A DNA stretch of 7,221 bases, from assembly GCA_013814015.1 (NCBI GenBank), contig JACCQS010000243.1, positions 1 through 7,221 on the forward strand, read 5' to 3'. Below, one piece after another: positions 1-4,703 of this stretch; position 1 is the first letter of the stretch, and every line of letters starts with the position of its first letter. Source of the stretch: Geodermatophilaceae bacterium (lineage in GTDB: Bacteria > Actinomycetota > Actinomycetes > Mycobacteriales > Geodermatophilaceae). Under the pieces are notes generated by a model, which did no database searches, was not told the DNA's origin, and saw only the letters and a list, made by a program, of their open reading frames with translations. The position numbers and the translations under genes were made by a program.

Positions 1-1
1 C

Positions 2-163
2 AACGGCCAACTAGCCCAAGGCCTTCGAATCGTGCTGGTCAACACCTCCAGCGGCCTCAAGAGTCTGGAAGCCATCCAAGCGGCCTACCCCGAACGCGAC
101 TCACCACCAAGCGATGCGCGACAACTCGACGGTCTCCTTGCCCAAAGCCGTGCCCAGCGGTAG
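2..163 (+). CDS. C-terminal end of a PLP-dependent enzyme, probably threonine synthase-like (partial)
   Basis: Only the last 53 codons are present; the gene starts upstream of the window. The frame is open from base 2 and ends in TAG at 161-163. The visible segment includes IVLVNTSSGLKSLEAI, which resembles the terminal strand and glycine loop of fold-type II PLP enzymes, where threonine synthases typically show a V-L-x-N-T-G-x-G-L-K pattern. In those enzymes the loop lies near the cofactor phosphate or the substrate. Here the usual glycine between T and S/T is a serine (NTSSGLK). The family call rests on this one motif, so a related beta-family enzyme such as a cysteine synthase or threonine dehydratase relative is possible. 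It converges on the ArsR gene with only 27 bp between stop codons, and no functional link to the metal genes is evident. Confidence 0.55.
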   Translation, partial: NGQLAQGLRIVLVNTSSGLKSLEAIQAAYPERDSPPSDARQLDGLLAQSRAQR

Positions 164-190
164 AGGCCGAGGCCGAAGTCAACAACTGGG

Positions 191-553
191 TCAATCGTGT
201 TCAGGGTGTCCGCCGACGAGGTGGTCGGCGTGGGCCATGACCTCGCGAATCAGGCTTCGGACGTGTCCGCCCCGCAGGCGGTAGACCATCCTGCGTCCGG
301 TCTTCTGCGCCGCGATCAGGCCGCCCACGCGAAGTCGCGCCAATTGCTGTGAGACGGCCGGGCGGGCGGCTCCCGCTCGGCCGGTCAACGTAGTGACATC
401 GGCCTCACCCTCGGCCAGCAGACACAGCAAGCGCAGACGGAGCGGCTCAGCGACCAGCCGCATCAGACTCGCCGCTGCTGCCAGTTGACCGTCGGTGAAG
501 TCAGCATCGACATGATCGAGCGCAGTCGGGTTCACGAGTGCGCACCCATGCAC
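191..553 (-). CDS. ArsR/SmtB-family metal-sensing transcriptional repressor
   Basis: A small winged-helix regulator of about 120 aa, the usual size for ArsR/SmtB proteins, which release DNA when they bind metal. From GTG 553 the helix-turn-helix covers about residues 30-85, with L-A-E-P-L-R-L-R-L-L as the alpha-2 signature and A-V-S-Q-Q-L-A-R-L-R as the recognition helix, followed by a beta wing (GRRMVYRL). The last helix carries His97, His108 and His111, with the same 11- and 3-residue spacing as the alpha-5 metal site of NmtR/CzrA-type sensors (D-x-H-x10-H-x2-H). The aspartate two residues before the first His is a glycine (Gly95). The C-terminus adds His116 and His119. The start is uncertain: GTG 553 gives an N-terminus beginning M-H-G-C, GTG 535 is shorter, and ATG 628 is longer; none has a clear Shine-Dalgarno. 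It is divergent from the CDF exporter, its probable target. The metal is probably Zn, Ni, Co or Cd. Confidence 0.9.
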   Translation of the reverse strand: MHGCALVNPTALDHVDADFTDGQLAAAASLMRLVAEPLRLRLLCLLAEGEADVTTLTGRAGAARPAVSQQLARLRVGGLIAAQKTGRRMVYRLRGGHVRSLIREVMAHADHLVGGHPEHD

Positions 554-560
554 GTATTGT
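531..560 (+). promoter_or_regulatory. Predicted promoter of the CDF gene
   Basis: TTCACG (531-536) and TATTGT (555-560), 18 bp apart, fit a weak -35 and a good TANNNT -10 of the housekeeping type. The -10 ends 7 nt before ATG 568, so that ATG could be the first base of a leaderless transcript. The promoter overlaps the 5' end of the divergent arsR gene if that starts at GTG 553. Binding of the ArsR protein here would repress the exporter and could autoregulate the regulator. No convincing 12-2-12 ArsR operator was found. The 8-bp palindrome GTGCGCAC (538-545) lies between the two promoter hexamers, but its role is unknown. Confidence 0.35.
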
Positions 561-567
561 GTCGGAT

Positions 568-1674
568 ATGACGACGAGGCCCGAGCAGCATCCACCTGAC
601 CGGCGGGAGACAAGCCGCGTGAATGCACACAATGCCGACGGTACTCACGAGCAGCCAGCCCACGACCACGAACACGGGCATGAACATGCTGGTGGAATCG
701 GGGGCTGGATCGCCTCGATCATTCGCCCGCACAGCCATGACGCGGCTGATTCGGTGGACTCCGCATTGGAAGCCAGTGCCGACGGGATACGAGCGGTGAA
801 GATCAGCCTGGTCGCTCTCGGTATCACCGCGGTCGCCCAATTGGTCGTCGTGCTCTTCACCGGATCAACAGCGCTGCTGGCCGACACGATCCACAATTTC
901 TCCGACGCTCTGACGGCTGTGCCATTGTGGATCGCGTTTGTGGTCGGGCGGCGAACAGCGACCAGGCGCTATACCTACGGCTTCGGTCGCGCCGAGGATC
1001 TGGCTGGTGTCTTCATCGTCGCGATGATCGCGCTATCGGCTGTGTTGGCGGGGTACGAGTCGATCCGGCGGTTGATCGACCCGCAGCCGATCACCAATGC
1101 CGGACTCGTCCTGGCTGCCGGGTTGATCGGATTCGCCGGAAACGAACTCGTAGCCGTCTACCGAATCCGGGTGGGGCGCAGGATCGGCTCCGCCGCCCTG
1201 GTCGCCGATGGGATTCATGCCCGTACCGACGGCTTCACCTCCCTTGCCGTAGTCGCTGCGGCACTTGGCGTCATCGCGGGCTTTCCGCTGGCCGACCCGA
1301 TCGTCGGGCTGCTCATCACCGTGGCGATCTTGTTCGTTCTCAAGGGCGCAGCGACCGACATCTACCGACGCCTGATGGATGCCGTCGAACCCGCACTCGT
1401 CGACGCTGCGGAGACTGCACTGCTCGCCGTTCCCGGCGTACGTGCGGTCGAGGAGCTTCGGTTGCGCTGGACCGGCCATCGACTGCGCGCCGAGGCCGGG
1501 CTGTTGGTGGACGGGCATCTGGACCTGGTCGCGGCGCACGTTATTGCGGTCCGAGCCGAGCACGACCTCCTCCATGCCGTGCCGCGGCTGATCGGGGCAG
1601 TCGTCCACATCAGCCCGGTCGACGACAGCGGCCAGGATCATCACGATCTGCTGGCCCACCACCAACGGCGATAG
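568..1674 (+). CDS. Cation diffusion facilitator (CDF) family metal/proton antiporter
   Basis: A six-helix inner-membrane exporter that moves divalent metal out of the cytoplasm in exchange for protons. In numbering from ATG 568 (368 aa), a His-rich stretch near residues 26-40 (AHDHEHGHEHAGG) precedes helices at about 79-99, 101-127, 142-165, 175-198, 208-234 and 240-261, then a cytoplasmic metal-binding domain to the C-terminus. The transport site is visible as H-N-F-S-D in helix 2 (His109, Asp113) and H-A-R-T-D in helix 5 (His217, Asp221), the HD-HD arrangement common in Zn-type CDFs. The family hallmark Y-T-Y-G-F-G-R-A-E-D follows helix 2. The C-terminus is again His-rich (DHHDLLAHHQ). Three other starts are possible: GTG 538 and GTG 559, and GTG 619, which has GGGAG 9 nt upstream and gives a protein beginning just before the His-rich part. 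ATG 568 was chosen because it sits at the expected transcription start. The neighbouring ArsR gene suggests metal-induced expression. Substrate is not decided by sequence; Zn is the simplest guess, Ni, Co, Cd or Fe possible. Confidence 0.93.
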   Translation: MTTRPEQHPPDRRETSRVNAHNADGTHEQPAHDHEHGHEHAGGIGGWIASIIRPHSHDAADSVDSALEASADGIRAVKISLVALGITAVAQLVVVLFTGSTALLADTIHNFSDALTAVPLWIAFVVGRRTATRRYTYGFGRAEDLAGVFIVAMIALSAVLAGYESIRRLIDPQPITNAGLVLAAGLIGFAGNELVAVYRIRVGRRIGSAALVADGIHARTDGFTSLAVVAAALGVIAGFPLADPIVGLLITVAILFVLKGAATDIYRRLMDAVEPALVDAAETALLAVPGVRAVEELRLRWTGHRLRAEAGLLVDGHLDLVAAHVIAVRAEHDLLHAVPRLIGAVVHISPVDDSGQDHHDLLAHHQRR

Positions 1675-1676
1675 AC

Positions 1677-1698
1677 GCTACGCGCGGAACGCCGTAGC
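1677..1698 (+). terminator. Possible hairpin terminator after the CDF gene
   Basis: GCTACG (1677-1682) pairs perfectly with CGTAGC (1693-1698) across a 10-nt loop, starting two bases after the stop codon. There is no T-run after the stem. T-poor hairpins are common at mycobacterial gene ends, but their activity varies, so this is only a candidate. Confidence 0.3.
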
Positions 1699-1803
1699 CG
1701 CAGTCCGGGATTGTCAGTCTTGCTTCTCATCACTTGGGCACCCCGCGGCTGCGTCGTTGGGTCGGGTGGTCCCCGAGCCCAGCAAATCCGGTACGACGGC
1801 AGC

Positions 1804-1820
1804 CACTTGCTCGGCAAGTG
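1804..1820. terminator. Possible bidirectional hairpin between converging genes
   Basis: CACTTGC (1804-1810) and GCAAGTG (1814-1820) form a perfect 7-bp stem with a TCG loop. It lies 36 bp beyond the stop of the minus-strand M56 gene and 130 bp beyond the CDF stop. No T-tract is present on either side, so the terminator role is inferred from position and structure alone. Confidence 0.3.
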
Positions 1821-1855
1821 CGTCATACGCGGCGCCGCGGGAACGCTCGAAGCGG

Positions 1856-2818
1856 CTAAAAGCCAGCCACCAGGGTCTGCCCGAACTCGGCCACGGAGAA
1901 GGCGGCGAGGTTGTGTGCGGTATGGAGGGTCTCGGCCGCGGTGACGGTGGCCAGGGCGATCAGCAGCATCGGCGGGAGGCGACGTTCGGGCAACGGGGCG
2001 GCGTGCAGGGCGGCGACCCGGCGGGCCACCCCAAAGCGGCTGTAACCCAGGGCCGCATCCGGGGGTATGCCGCGGTGAGTCCCGGCCGGGGACGCGCCGG
2101 CGATGGCGGCAGTGGCCAGGGCGTAGGCGGCGACACGGCGATCTCCGATGGTGGTGGCTGCGTGTTCGTCGGCGGCGCGTTCAACGAGGTATCCGACAGC
2201 GGAGCGGGCCGGGATGAGTAGTGGGTTGAGGGCGGCGGCGAACTCCACGATGGCGCGTTGGCGGTGGTGGCGGCAGATGAGGTGCGCACGTTCGTGGGCG
2301 AGCAGCGCCCGGCGCTCCGCGGCGTCGAGGGCGCGCAGCATGCCTACGGTGACCAGGATCCGGCCGCCAGTGGATTCAACGCGCCCGAAGCGGGCGGGCA
2401 CGGCGAATGCGTGCGGGTGCGCGATCGGCGCGACGACGAGCTCTTCCCGGCCCACGCCACACGTCTCGCACAAGGCGTGCAACTCGCGGGTTACCCTGCG
2501 GCGTCGGCGCAGCACGGCGACTACCCGGACAGTTCCGGCACCAAGCCCGCTCACGAGGGCCGCTGCGAGGACCGCCGGGATCGAGTCGATGAACCACCCA
2601 CCGTGGGCCGCCACCCGCGCGCTGAGCAAGGGTGTTACCAGCCCCAACGTGACCGCGAGAAACATCAGCGCCCAGGCCGTGGAGGCGGCCGCGGCGGCCG
2701 CGGATGCTGCGACCAGCGCGACCGCAGCCCGCGCCGGGCTCAGCCGCGCCGCCAGCACCGGGCTGATCCCGGCCAGCAGCAGCGATACCAGCAACGGCAC
2801 GTGCACGCTCGTGATCAT
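1856..2818 (-). CDS. M56 family (BlaR1-like) membrane zinc metallopeptidase, short form
   Basis: A 320-aa membrane protease that probably cleaves, or triggers cleavage of, its partner BlaI repressor when a signal is sensed. Hydrophobic segments lie near residues 5-25, 30-68, 78-102 and 282-300. The catalytic motif is H-E-R-A-H (His175, Glu176, His179). A downstream E-R-A-A-D-E-H-A block supplies the likely third zinc ligand, Glu213. It has no C-terminal penicillin-binding sensor domain, unlike staphylococcal BlaR1/MecR1, and so resembles the short actinobacterial M56 proteins of the Rv1845c type. What it senses cannot be read from the sequence. Its ATG at 2816-2818 overlaps the end of the BlaI gene (ATGA), so the two are co-transcribed and probably translationally coupled. 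It converges with the CDF gene. The family call is firm; the substrate is inferred from gene pairing. Confidence 0.9.
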   Translation of the reverse strand: MITSVHVPLLVSLLLAGISPVLAARLSPARAAVALVAASAAAAAASTAWALMFLAVTLGLVTPLLSARVAAHGGWFIDSIPAVLAAALVSGLGAGTVRVVAVLRRRRRVTRELHALCETCGVGREELVVAPIAHPHAFAVPARFGRVESTGGRILVTVGMLRALDAAERRALLAHERAHLICRHHRQRAIVEFAAALNPLLIPARSAVGYLVERAADEHAATTIGDRRVAAYALATAAIAGASPAGTHRGIPPDAALGYSRFGVARRVAALHAAPLPERRLPPMLLIALATVTAAETLHTAHNLAAFSVAEFGQTLVAGF

Positions 2819-3180
2819 CGGCTGCGCCGGCGACGGAGCAGCCGGCGCAGCGCCGTCTCGTCAGCGTGGCTGAGAGAGGTGACGAAGCGCTGCAGCACCG
2901 CGTCGTGATCGGGTCCGTGCTCCAGCAGCGCGTGCATCTGATCGGCAGCCCGGTCCGCATGGCGAACAGTCGGACTGTAGGCGTGTCCCCGCCCGGACGG
3001 CGCCCTGCTCACCAGACCCTTGTCGTATAACCGCACCAGGATCGTCTGCACGGTGTTGTAGGCGAGCTCAGCGCCGAGGGCGTCCCGCACGGCCGTCGGG
3101 GTCAGCGGCTGATCGGAGGCCCACAGCGTGGCCATGATCTCGCTCTCCAATTCGCCGGACGACCGTCTACTTCCCGGCAT
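2815..3180 (-). CDS. BlaI/MecI/CopY-family transcriptional repressor
   Basis: A 121-aa winged-helix repressor of the BlaI family. The family signature L-E-S-E-I-M-A-T-L-W is at residues 11-20 and the recognition helix N-T-V-Q-T-I-L-V-R-L at 42-51, followed by the wing (R-G-H-A-Y-S-P, 64-70) and a C-terminal dimerisation helix. R-F (98-99), in the context LQRFV, aligns roughly with the region where BlaI/MecI proteins are cleaved by the protease pathway. The CxCx4CxC copper site of true CopY proteins is absent, as are all cysteines, so direct copper sensing is unlikely. GGGAG lies 7 nt before the ATG and supports this start. The gene overlaps the downstream M56 peptidase by 4 nt. Two CCTACA-N3-TGTAGG-type palindromes stand upstream, one over its own -10 (autoregulation) and one over the divergent promoter. 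The likely target is the divergent membrane pair. Confidence 0.92.
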   Translation of the reverse strand: MPGSRRSSGELESEIMATLWASDQPLTPTAVRDALGAELAYNTVQTILVRLYDKGLVSRAPSGRGHAYSPTVRHADRAADQMHALLEHGPDHDAVLQRFVTSLSHADETALRRLLRRRRSR

Positions 3181-3215
3181 TCCGGTCTCCCTTCACCTGC
3201 CCTGCGACGGGGAGA

Positions 3216-3221
3216 TCCTAC
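3216..3221 (-). promoter_or_regulatory. Predicted -10 element of the blaI-M56 operon
   Basis: On the minus strand these bases read TAGGAT, a match to TANNNT, about 35 nt before the BlaI start codon. No good -35 was seen upstream. The element lies inside the left BlaI-type palindrome, so a bound repressor would block it. Confidence 0.35.
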
Positions 3222-3231
3222 AGCGTGCAGG
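3217..3231. promoter_or_regulatory. BlaI-type operator, left copy (one mismatch)
   Basis: CCTACA-GCG-TGCAGG is a 6-3-6 inverted repeat with one mismatch. It matches the TACA-spacer-TGTA core recognised by BlaI/MecI/CopY repressors. It covers the predicted -10 of the blaI operon and suggests autorepression. Its centre is 53 bp from the right copy. Confidence 0.65.
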
Positions 3232-3265
3232 AGCACATCCCCCGGGTCGGCCCGCGCACCTTGCG

Positions 3266-3292
3266 TTCACCTACATTCTGTAGGAGTAAGGT
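3266..3292 (+). promoter_or_regulatory. Predicted promoter of the BlaI-controlled membrane-protein pair
   Basis: TAAGGT (3287-3292) fits a TANNNT -10. The best -35 candidates are TTCACC (3266-3271, 15-bp spacer) and TTGCGT (3261-3266, 20-bp spacer), neither of ideal spacing. The perfect BlaI palindrome occupies the spacer. Predicted transcription start is about 3300. Confidence 0.4.
3270..3284. promoter_or_regulatory. BlaI-type operator, right copy (perfect palindrome)
   Basis: CCTACA-TTC-TGTAGG is a perfect 6-3-6 inverted repeat with the TACA/TGTA core of BlaI-family operators. It lies just before the predicted -10 TAAGGT of the plus-strand transcript that encodes the membrane pair. Bound repressor would stop RNA polymerase there. 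Confidence 0.75.
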
Positions 3293-3299
3293 GTCCGGC

Positions 3300-3350
3300 A
3301 TGACGACGGCCAGATGCACGCCCCACACAGGAGGACACGGCAATGACTGA
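3300..3350 (+). CDS. Possible 16-aa leaderless upstream ORF (leader peptide)
   Basis: ATG 3300 begins 7 nt after the predicted -10, where transcription should start, so it could be read as a leaderless ORF. It encodes MTTARCTPHTGGHGND and stops at TGA 3348-3350, overlapping the first codons of the 180-aa gene in another frame. It carries one Cys and two His residues. Translation through it would cover the AGGAGG ribosome-binding site (3329-3334) of the main gene, so it could couple or modulate translation. This is inferred from position only; short ORFs arise by chance. Confidence 0.3.
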   Translation: MTTARCTPHTGGHGND

Positions 3351-3885
3351 CCTGCGGCCTAGCCCAACGCCGAGCACCACCACACCGGCGACGGCACCGA
3401 CCGAGGATCGACCACCGAGAACCCCGCGCTGGGTGTGGTTGTTTGGCATCGTCGTCGGTCTGTTCCTGCTGGCTGTCGGTGCGTTTTTCGTCGTGAGCGG
3501 GGACCACGGCGCCGAGGCTGGTGGCGGGGTCCACGGCGCTGGGAACGACCCAAGCTCGGTTGAACGCGCGACGGCACCGGATGTCCTGAGCCCAGCATGG
3601 CTGCGGGTCGCCACGGCCAGGCCGACGCTCTGGCCGATCACCGTTCCTGTGGCGCCCGGTGCGGCGGGGACGCTGTGTTTCGGTGTCTCGTGCCCGGACG
3701 GCGAACCGCTCACGGAGTTCACCGATACCGAAGCTCCGGCCGCGAGAACCTCCCGGCTGTTCCTCGATTTCCAGGTGGGCGGACAAGTCCGTACGGCGGA
3801 CGTCACTCTTGAGGCCAGCGCGCCGGACCGCGCGGGCCAGGACGCCCGCAGTGCCGACCGGGAACCGACGAGGTGTGGCCGCTGA
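3343..3885 (+). CDS. Single-pass membrane protein with extracytoplasmic domain, function unknown
   Basis: This 180-aa product is not recognised. The first 28 residues are rich in Pro and Thr and precede one membrane helix (about residues 30-52, WVWLFGIVVGLFLLAVGAF), so the rest should lie outside the membrane. A Gly/His linker (about 53-68, with His55 and His64) leads to a domain of about 100 residues that looks beta-rich. It contains C-F-G-V-S-C (Cys112, Cys117), a possible disulfide or metal pair, and an L-F-L-D-F-Q-V strand. The C-terminal 25 residues are polar and end C-G-R. The start is well supported: AGGAGG (3329-3334) lies 8 nt before the ATG. The stop overlaps the next gene's ATG by one base (TGATG), so the two are probably made together. 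Codon use is high-GC throughout, with no sign of a frameshift. Expression is probably under BlaI control through the upstream palindrome. Confidence 0.8.
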   Translation: MTDLRPSPTPSTTTPATAPTEDRPPRTPRWVWLFGIVVGLFLLAVGAFFVVSGDHGAEAGGGVHGAGNDPSSVERATAPDVLSPAWLRVATARPTLWPITVPVAPGAAGTLCFGVSCPDGEPLTEFTDTEAPAARTSRLFLDFQVGGQVRTADVTLEASAPDRAGQDARSADREPTRCGR

Positions 3886-4433
3886 TGATCATGCCGACCC
3901 GCCTTCGCAAGATCGCGCTCACCGTGCATGTCACGTCCTCGGTCGGATGGCTCGGCGCCGTCGTGGCATTCCTTGCTCTCGACATCACCGCCCAGGTCAG
4001 TAACGATGTCGAGACGGTGCGGGCGGCCTATCTGGCGATGGGCACGATCATCTGGTACGTCCTCATCCCGTTCGCCATTGCTGCGCTGCTCACCGGGATT
4101 GTCCAGTCGCTGGGGACCGTGTGGGGATTCTTCCGGCACTACTGGGTCGTATTCAAACTCGTGCTCACCGTCGTTGCCACTCTCTTGTTGGTGCAGTACA
4201 GCCCCACCGTGGGCGACACAGCCGACGTAGCAGCGTCTATTGCCGATCCTCGCGGGCTGCCGAGCTTCTTCCTGCACTCCGTTGGCGCCCTGGTGGTGTT
4301 GCTCGTGCTCACGATTCTGGCTGTGTTCAAGCCTCGGGGCACAACCCGGTACGGCTGGCGGAAGCAGCGCGAGCAGCAGCGTAGACAGGATAGGCGGCGC
4401 AAAATCACCGTGCCGCAGATGCAGCAGGGTTGA
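3885..4433 (+). CDS. Four-helix integral membrane protein of an uncharacterised actinobacterial family
   Basis: A 182-aa membrane protein with predicted helices at about 9-35, 51-76, 87-104 and 129-148, followed by a strongly basic cytoplasmic tail rich in Arg and Gln. From memory, it resembles a conserved actinobacterial membrane family with the blocks H-V-T-S-S-V-G-W-L-G-A-V (helix 1), Y-L-A-M and F-F-R-H-Y-W-V-V-F-K-L (start of helix 3). Conserved-looking histidines His15, His85 and His131 sit near helix ends. The His followed six residues later by Trp in helix 1 is reminiscent of CopD/HemJ-like heme or copper membrane proteins, but that is only a resemblance. The ATG at 3885 overlaps the preceding stop (TGATG); a longer start at GTG 3873 and a shorter one at ATG 3891 are possible. 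It forms an operon with the 180-aa protein, apparently under BlaI/M56 control. Function is unknown. Confidence 0.82.
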   Translation: MIMPTRLRKIALTVHVTSSVGWLGAVVAFLALDITAQVSNDVETVRAAYLAMGTIIWYVLIPFAIAALLTGIVQSLGTVWGFFRHYWVVFKLVLTVVATLLLVQYSPTVGDTADVAASIADPRGLPSFFLHSVGALVVLLVLTILAVFKPRGTTRYGWRKQREQQRRQDRRRKITVPQMQQG

Positions 4434-4669
4434 GTTCAACTCACCCAGAAATGTTCCGAAGTGAATGCAGATCGAAGCTCGATTTCGGCGCTCAGCCGGC
4501 GATTCGCCTGGCGCTGTTGTAGGACGCGCCCCGCACGTCGAGCTTTCCCCGCGTCGAGGCGGATCCTCCTGCTCGCCGCCACTCTGCCGCGCGCCGACCG
4601 CTCAGAACGGTGTTCCGACGCAACCAACTCTGTACCCCGCCGGTATTCCAGCGATGAGAATCCTGTCAG
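4434..4669. other. Intergenic region upstream of the metal ATPase, no clear gene
   Basis: About 236 bp lie between the membrane pair and the ATPase promoter. Short frames cross it on both strands, the longest about 60-80 codons, but none has a clear ribosome-binding site or a recognisable product, and their Arg/Ser-rich composition looks like chance reading of GC-rich DNA. A small dyad GAGTT-C-AACTC (4432-4442) covers the stop of the upstream gene, with no T-run. At 4633-4645 there is a weaker copy of the copper-type palindrome, listed separately. Confidence 0.45.
4633..4645. promoter_or_regulatory. Possible second, degenerate copper-type operator
   Basis: TACC-CCGCC-GGTA is a 4-5-4 palindrome whose outline matches the TACCC-N5-GGGTA site 47 bp downstream (centre to centre), with one base pair lost from each arm. 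It could be an auxiliary site for the same regulator or a coincidence. Confidence 0.3.
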
Positions 4670-4697
4670 TTGACACTATACCCCACCGGGGTATGGT
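4670..4697 (+). promoter_or_regulatory. Promoter of the metal ATPase gene
   Basis: A perfect TTGACA -35 (4670-4675) and a TATGGT -10 (4692-4697) are 16 bp apart. The -10 ends 6 nt before ATG 4704, so that ATG is expected to be at or next to the transcription start, giving a leaderless message. The spacer and the first bases of the -10 are occupied by the copper-type operator. Confidence 0.75.
4678..4694. promoter_or_regulatory. CsoR/RicR-type copper operator
   Basis: ATACCCC-ACC-GGGGTAT is a perfect 7-3-7 palindrome and contains TACCC-N5-GGGTA, the pattern known for the mycobacterial copper repressor RicR and related CsoR sites. It lies between the -35 and -10 and overlaps the -10, so the bound repressor would exclude RNA polymerase. 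Cu(I) binding to such repressors releases DNA. No CsoR/RicR gene is in the window, so the regulator must act from elsewhere. Confidence 0.75.
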
Positions 4698-4703
4698 GTG
4701 CTC

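Larger units (their letters stand above)
1675..1855. other. Convergent intergenic region with two small hairpins
   Basis: These 181 bp separate the ends of the CDF gene (plus) and the M56 peptidase gene (minus). Short open frames cross it on both strands, but none has a ribosome-binding site or a recognisable product. Two inverted repeats, listed separately, could terminate transcription from either side. A 10-bp palindrome GCGGCGCCGC lies at 1829-1838. No other feature was seen. Confidence 0.5.

Noticed and set aside
2148..2908. Overlapping plus-strand frames of more than 200 codons opposite the M56 and BlaI genes
   Set aside because: Antisense shadows of a gene with HExxH and clear membrane helices; their products are Ala/Arg/Ser-rich and lack motifs.
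2815..3180. Copper-responsive CopY identity for the BlaI-like repressor
   Set aside because: The CxCx4CxC metal site of CopY is absent and the protein has no cysteine; linkage to an M56 protease favours the BlaI mode of control.
3267..4439. Long minus-strand frame of 390 codons opposite the two membrane-protein genes
   Set aside because: It is a shadow of the two plus-strand genes: the plus strand has Shine-Dalgarno, stop/start coupling and membrane helices, while the minus product is low-complexity, rich in Arg, His and Gly, and crosses the BlaI operator.
4514..4525. TGTAGG half-site upstream of the ATPase as a third BlaI operator
   Set aside because: The partner CCTACA arm is missing at the required 3-nt spacing, so it is only a chance half-site.
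4461..4673. Frame of 70 codons before the ATPase, beginning MNADRSSISALS
   Set aside because: No ribosome-binding site, Arg/Ser-rich composition and no recognisable motif; overlapping frames of similar size exist on both strands, as expected by chance in GC-rich DNA.
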